Source: Cichorium intybus
Lineage: Eukaryota; Streptophyta; Magnoliopsida; Asterales; Asteraceae
Direction of reading: 5' to 3'
NCBI GenBank assembly: GCA_023525715.1
Contig: CM042014.1
Location: 20,314,063-20,378,062, forward strand
Length of the DNA: 64,000 nt
The notes under the pieces were generated by a model. That model had not been told where the DNA came from. It made no database searches and was given only the letters and a program-made list of their open reading frames with translations. A program made the translations under genes and the position numbers. Shown in pieces: positions 61,983 to 64,000 of the stretch. The first letter of the stretch is position 1, and every line of letters begins with the position of its first letter.

Positions 61983-63320
61983 TGTAACGACCGTTTTTCA
62001 AACAAAAAAAAAATTGTGAATAGTAACTCCGGCGTGAATAGTACCCGAGAAATGAAGTAAGCGCTTACCTCGTGATGACGTCGACGATGATGTCGTGATG
62101 ACGTCGTGAATAGTGTTTTCAAGCCCTATAAATAGAGGCCCAACTTCTTCATTTCAACCCACAACAAACACCAAACAACCTTACGATATCGAGGAGTGTT
62201 CTGGTGAGGAAAATAGGTCGGGAGGATTTAGGAGCGAGCGGTAGCTGGTAACGAGGTGCTCGGGAAGTGTTGGAAGAGCGGAACGGGAAACGTGCCAAGG
62301 CTTTGCGAAAACGCCAATCTTAAGTGAGTAATCACTATCGTATTTCTCTAGTAGTTTATAAGTGTTAAACTATAATATGTAGAGGTTATACTATTCGTAA
62401 TTCCAAAAATAATACCGAGTGATTTACTTACGAGGATGGTGTCTAGGCCGATTACTTGGGATCTGGTTGTTGGATTTTCCGAAAGGCTAAAATGCTGAAA
62501 GGATCCTGCCACCCCAACTAATCTTCTACCTGGCTATCCTTTAATTGATAAATCACGAGGTATCATGTTGGAATTATGGAAGGGTCTAGTGAAACAACTA
62601 TGGTATAGTTAAGAGTGATAAATGTCTTACGGTGTTAACAGTTAAAGAGGGAATACGAAGCAGAGATAAACGCTGTAGTCGACTATAATCAGGTGAGTTT
62701 CTCACTACATTGTGTGGACGTTATATGTCATTTACCGTATTTTTGTGTGCTTATAAGATGTTTATAAGATGTTGGTAAATAGTACCAAGTTGTGTGTATA
62801 TTATTGATATATATCTTTCTGTTATAATTGTATGGGTTGGGTTATGGTGTGTGTGGGCTCGACGTACTGAGTAATATAGAGATACGAGCAAAAGACACTG
62901 AGCAGATACGCATGACTCGTCGTACAGGGTATGCGCGGCTCTAAGTGCTGAGCAGGGGAATTAGATTTACTGAGTAGATACGTATAGGAGGTTATAATCC
63001 AATATACTGGGTAGAGCAGATTATGTGACGTATGGTTGTATTTTTACTGTTAGGGGTAAAGTATGTGTAGCTGATATGCTGTGTAGTTGTTGGAACTCAC
63101 TAAGCCGTGTGCTTATCCTTTCCCTTTTAAATTACCATTTCAGGTTGTACAGGTGGAAATGACGGACAGGCGTGACGAGTACACACTGATGCTGCTTAAT
63201 TGGGGATTCATGCGGTGAATTGATGTTTAAAATGATTTCTAAATATCTTCAAAATGTTAATTATTGAATAAATTGATATTTATTTAAATGAAGATGTTTT
63301 ATTAAAGACCGGGTGTTACA
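61983..63320 (+). repeat. 3' LTR of non-autonomous element, 1338 bp
   Basis: Complete, TGTAACGACC to GGGTGTTACA. It is nearly identical to 58289-59605 from position 62049 on. Confidence 0.9.
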
Positions 63321-63553
63321 AGTTAGTCATATGATTCCACTTTCATCGGCAAGCTTCTAAAGAAATATCAAGTATTAGCGTCTACAAACTAAACAAGATG
63401 TTAAAACAAATGAATCCTAATTTCCTGCAAAATTTTGCTATCCAAACGTCTAATAGAATTTAAATCCACTTAAATCTAAATCCACCTAAATGCAAATGCT
63501 TTGACACTTTCAAAATTCTAAAAAAAAAGAATTCAAACAATCCAAACGCGGCC
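63321..63553. mobile_element. Right part of Tourist-like MITE
   Basis: Follows the LTR element directly and ends AATCCAAACGCGGCC, the inverted partner of GGGTCCGTTTGG at 57911. TTA flanks it. Confidence 0.4.
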
Positions 63554-63832
63554 TTAGGGTTAATGTCAACAAAATCCAACAAATTATTGTCTTTGGTTTT
63601 AAATGGTCCTTAACTTTTTTTTTAAGACACTCTATGTGAGGTGGCATCCACATGGATTTTTCTATTAAAAATATTTTTATTTTAAAATTTATTTTCATCC
63701 CAACACCACGTCTTCCCTAGATTCTATCTCCAATGGCGTCCACTGAGAAATTAGTATGAAATGTTAGATTCCGGATGGTTTGTCACATCTTATTAGAAAT
63801 TTTGAAATTCCGAAGTGTAATTGATTTAGGGC

Positions 63833-64000
63833 GTGTTCGGCACGCAGTGTTTGAGAGCTTTTGGGAGCGTTTAGCTTTTACTTTTAACAAAACGCTCATA
63901 ATCCAAAAGCTATTTCATATAGCTTTTGAGAGCGTTTAGCTTTTGGCTTTTGATTTTTATATTATTTTACACTTCTAAAAGCTAACAGCTGCTTTTGCCG
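63833..64000. mobile_element. MITE of the 41605 family, cut by the window end
   Basis: Starts GGGCGTGTTCGGCACGCAGT and continues with AGCTTTTGGGAGCGTTTAGC. At the window edge CAGCTGCTTTTGCCG recalls the CAGCTACTTTTGCCG of the element at 41605-42020. Its right end is outside the window. Confidence 0.65.

Larger units (their letters stand above)
58289..63320 (+). mobile_element. Young non-autonomous LTR retrotransposon
   Basis: Two LTRs: 58289-59605 (its first 66 bp missing) and 61983-63320 (1338 bp, TGTAACGACC...GGGTGTTACA). The primer site TGGTATCAGAGCC (initiator tRNA-Met) is at 59609-59621, and the polypurine tract AAAGGGGGGAGAA at 61968-61980. The 2.4-kb interior has no gag, protease, reverse transcriptase or integrase. 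I count about eight base differences between the LTRs over nearly 1.3 kb, plus one 45-bp length change, so the insertion is recent. It must have been copied by proteins from another element. Confidence 0.9.

Overview
The window is nuclear DNA of a flowering plant, a eudicot. Genes are split by short GT-AG introns, the DNA is AT-rich, and the space between genes is packed with plant transposable elements: Ty3/Gypsy elements primed by initiator tRNA-Met, Mutator-like and Harbinger-like DNA elements, hAT-like MITEs and LINE remains. The style of the repeats and proteins fits an asterid, possibly Asteraceae. That is a guess from general familiarity, not a proof.

Left third (1-24000): three ordinary genes. 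A BPA1-like RRM protein lies at 2573-4981 (+). A large ankyrin + RCC1 protein of the plant AT3G03790 / IBTK-like type lies at 7782-11601 (+). A single-exon tail-anchored coiled-coil protein resembling peroxisomal and mitochondrial division factors lies at 14109-15101 (-). Between and after them are relics: a LINE ORF1-like RRM, AACCG-rich hAT-like elements, a long inverted-repeat element, a Harbinger-type non-autonomous element, a LINE reverse-transcriptase fragment, and a complete 1.5-kb Pack-MULE that carries an exon of a U-box E3 ligase gene.

Right two thirds (24600-57700): a same-strand tandem array of family GH3 beta-glucosidases / exo-beta-glucanases. There are three complete copies (25277-27825, 37899-40413, 54279-57699) and one wrecked copy (29484-33208). 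The copies share exon phases and a conserved non-canonical GC-AG intron. Copies 1 and 2 have lost one intron that copy 3 keeps. Copies 1, 2 and the broken copy also carry Phe where copy 3 and the barley exohydrolase have the substrate-clamping Trp next to the catalytic Asp. This points to an older copy-3-like gene and a younger, diverged subfamily. The array has been spread apart by transposons: a second Pack-MULE (35655-37479, perfect 9-bp target duplication) holding stitched pieces of a 13-lipoxygenase gene just upstream of copy 2; a retroelement block inside the broken copy; long (TA)n tracts; and a decayed Ty3/Gypsy chromovirus (43094-52668) that itself contains a 3.6-kb solo LTR with a perfect 5-bp target duplication.

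Right end (57900-64000): a young non-autonomous LTR retrotransposon (58289-63320) with nearly identical LTRs and no gag-pol. It carries an unrecognised 173-aa ORF, a 39-bp minisatellite, and TGACGTCG repeats just upstream of the LTR TATA box whose number differs between its two LTRs. It sits between sequences that look like the two ends of a Tourist-like MITE.

Exon boundaries were set by hand from splice signals and reading-frame continuity. Element ends were set from inverted repeats and target-site duplications. No database search was possible, so family names rest on recognised motifs.
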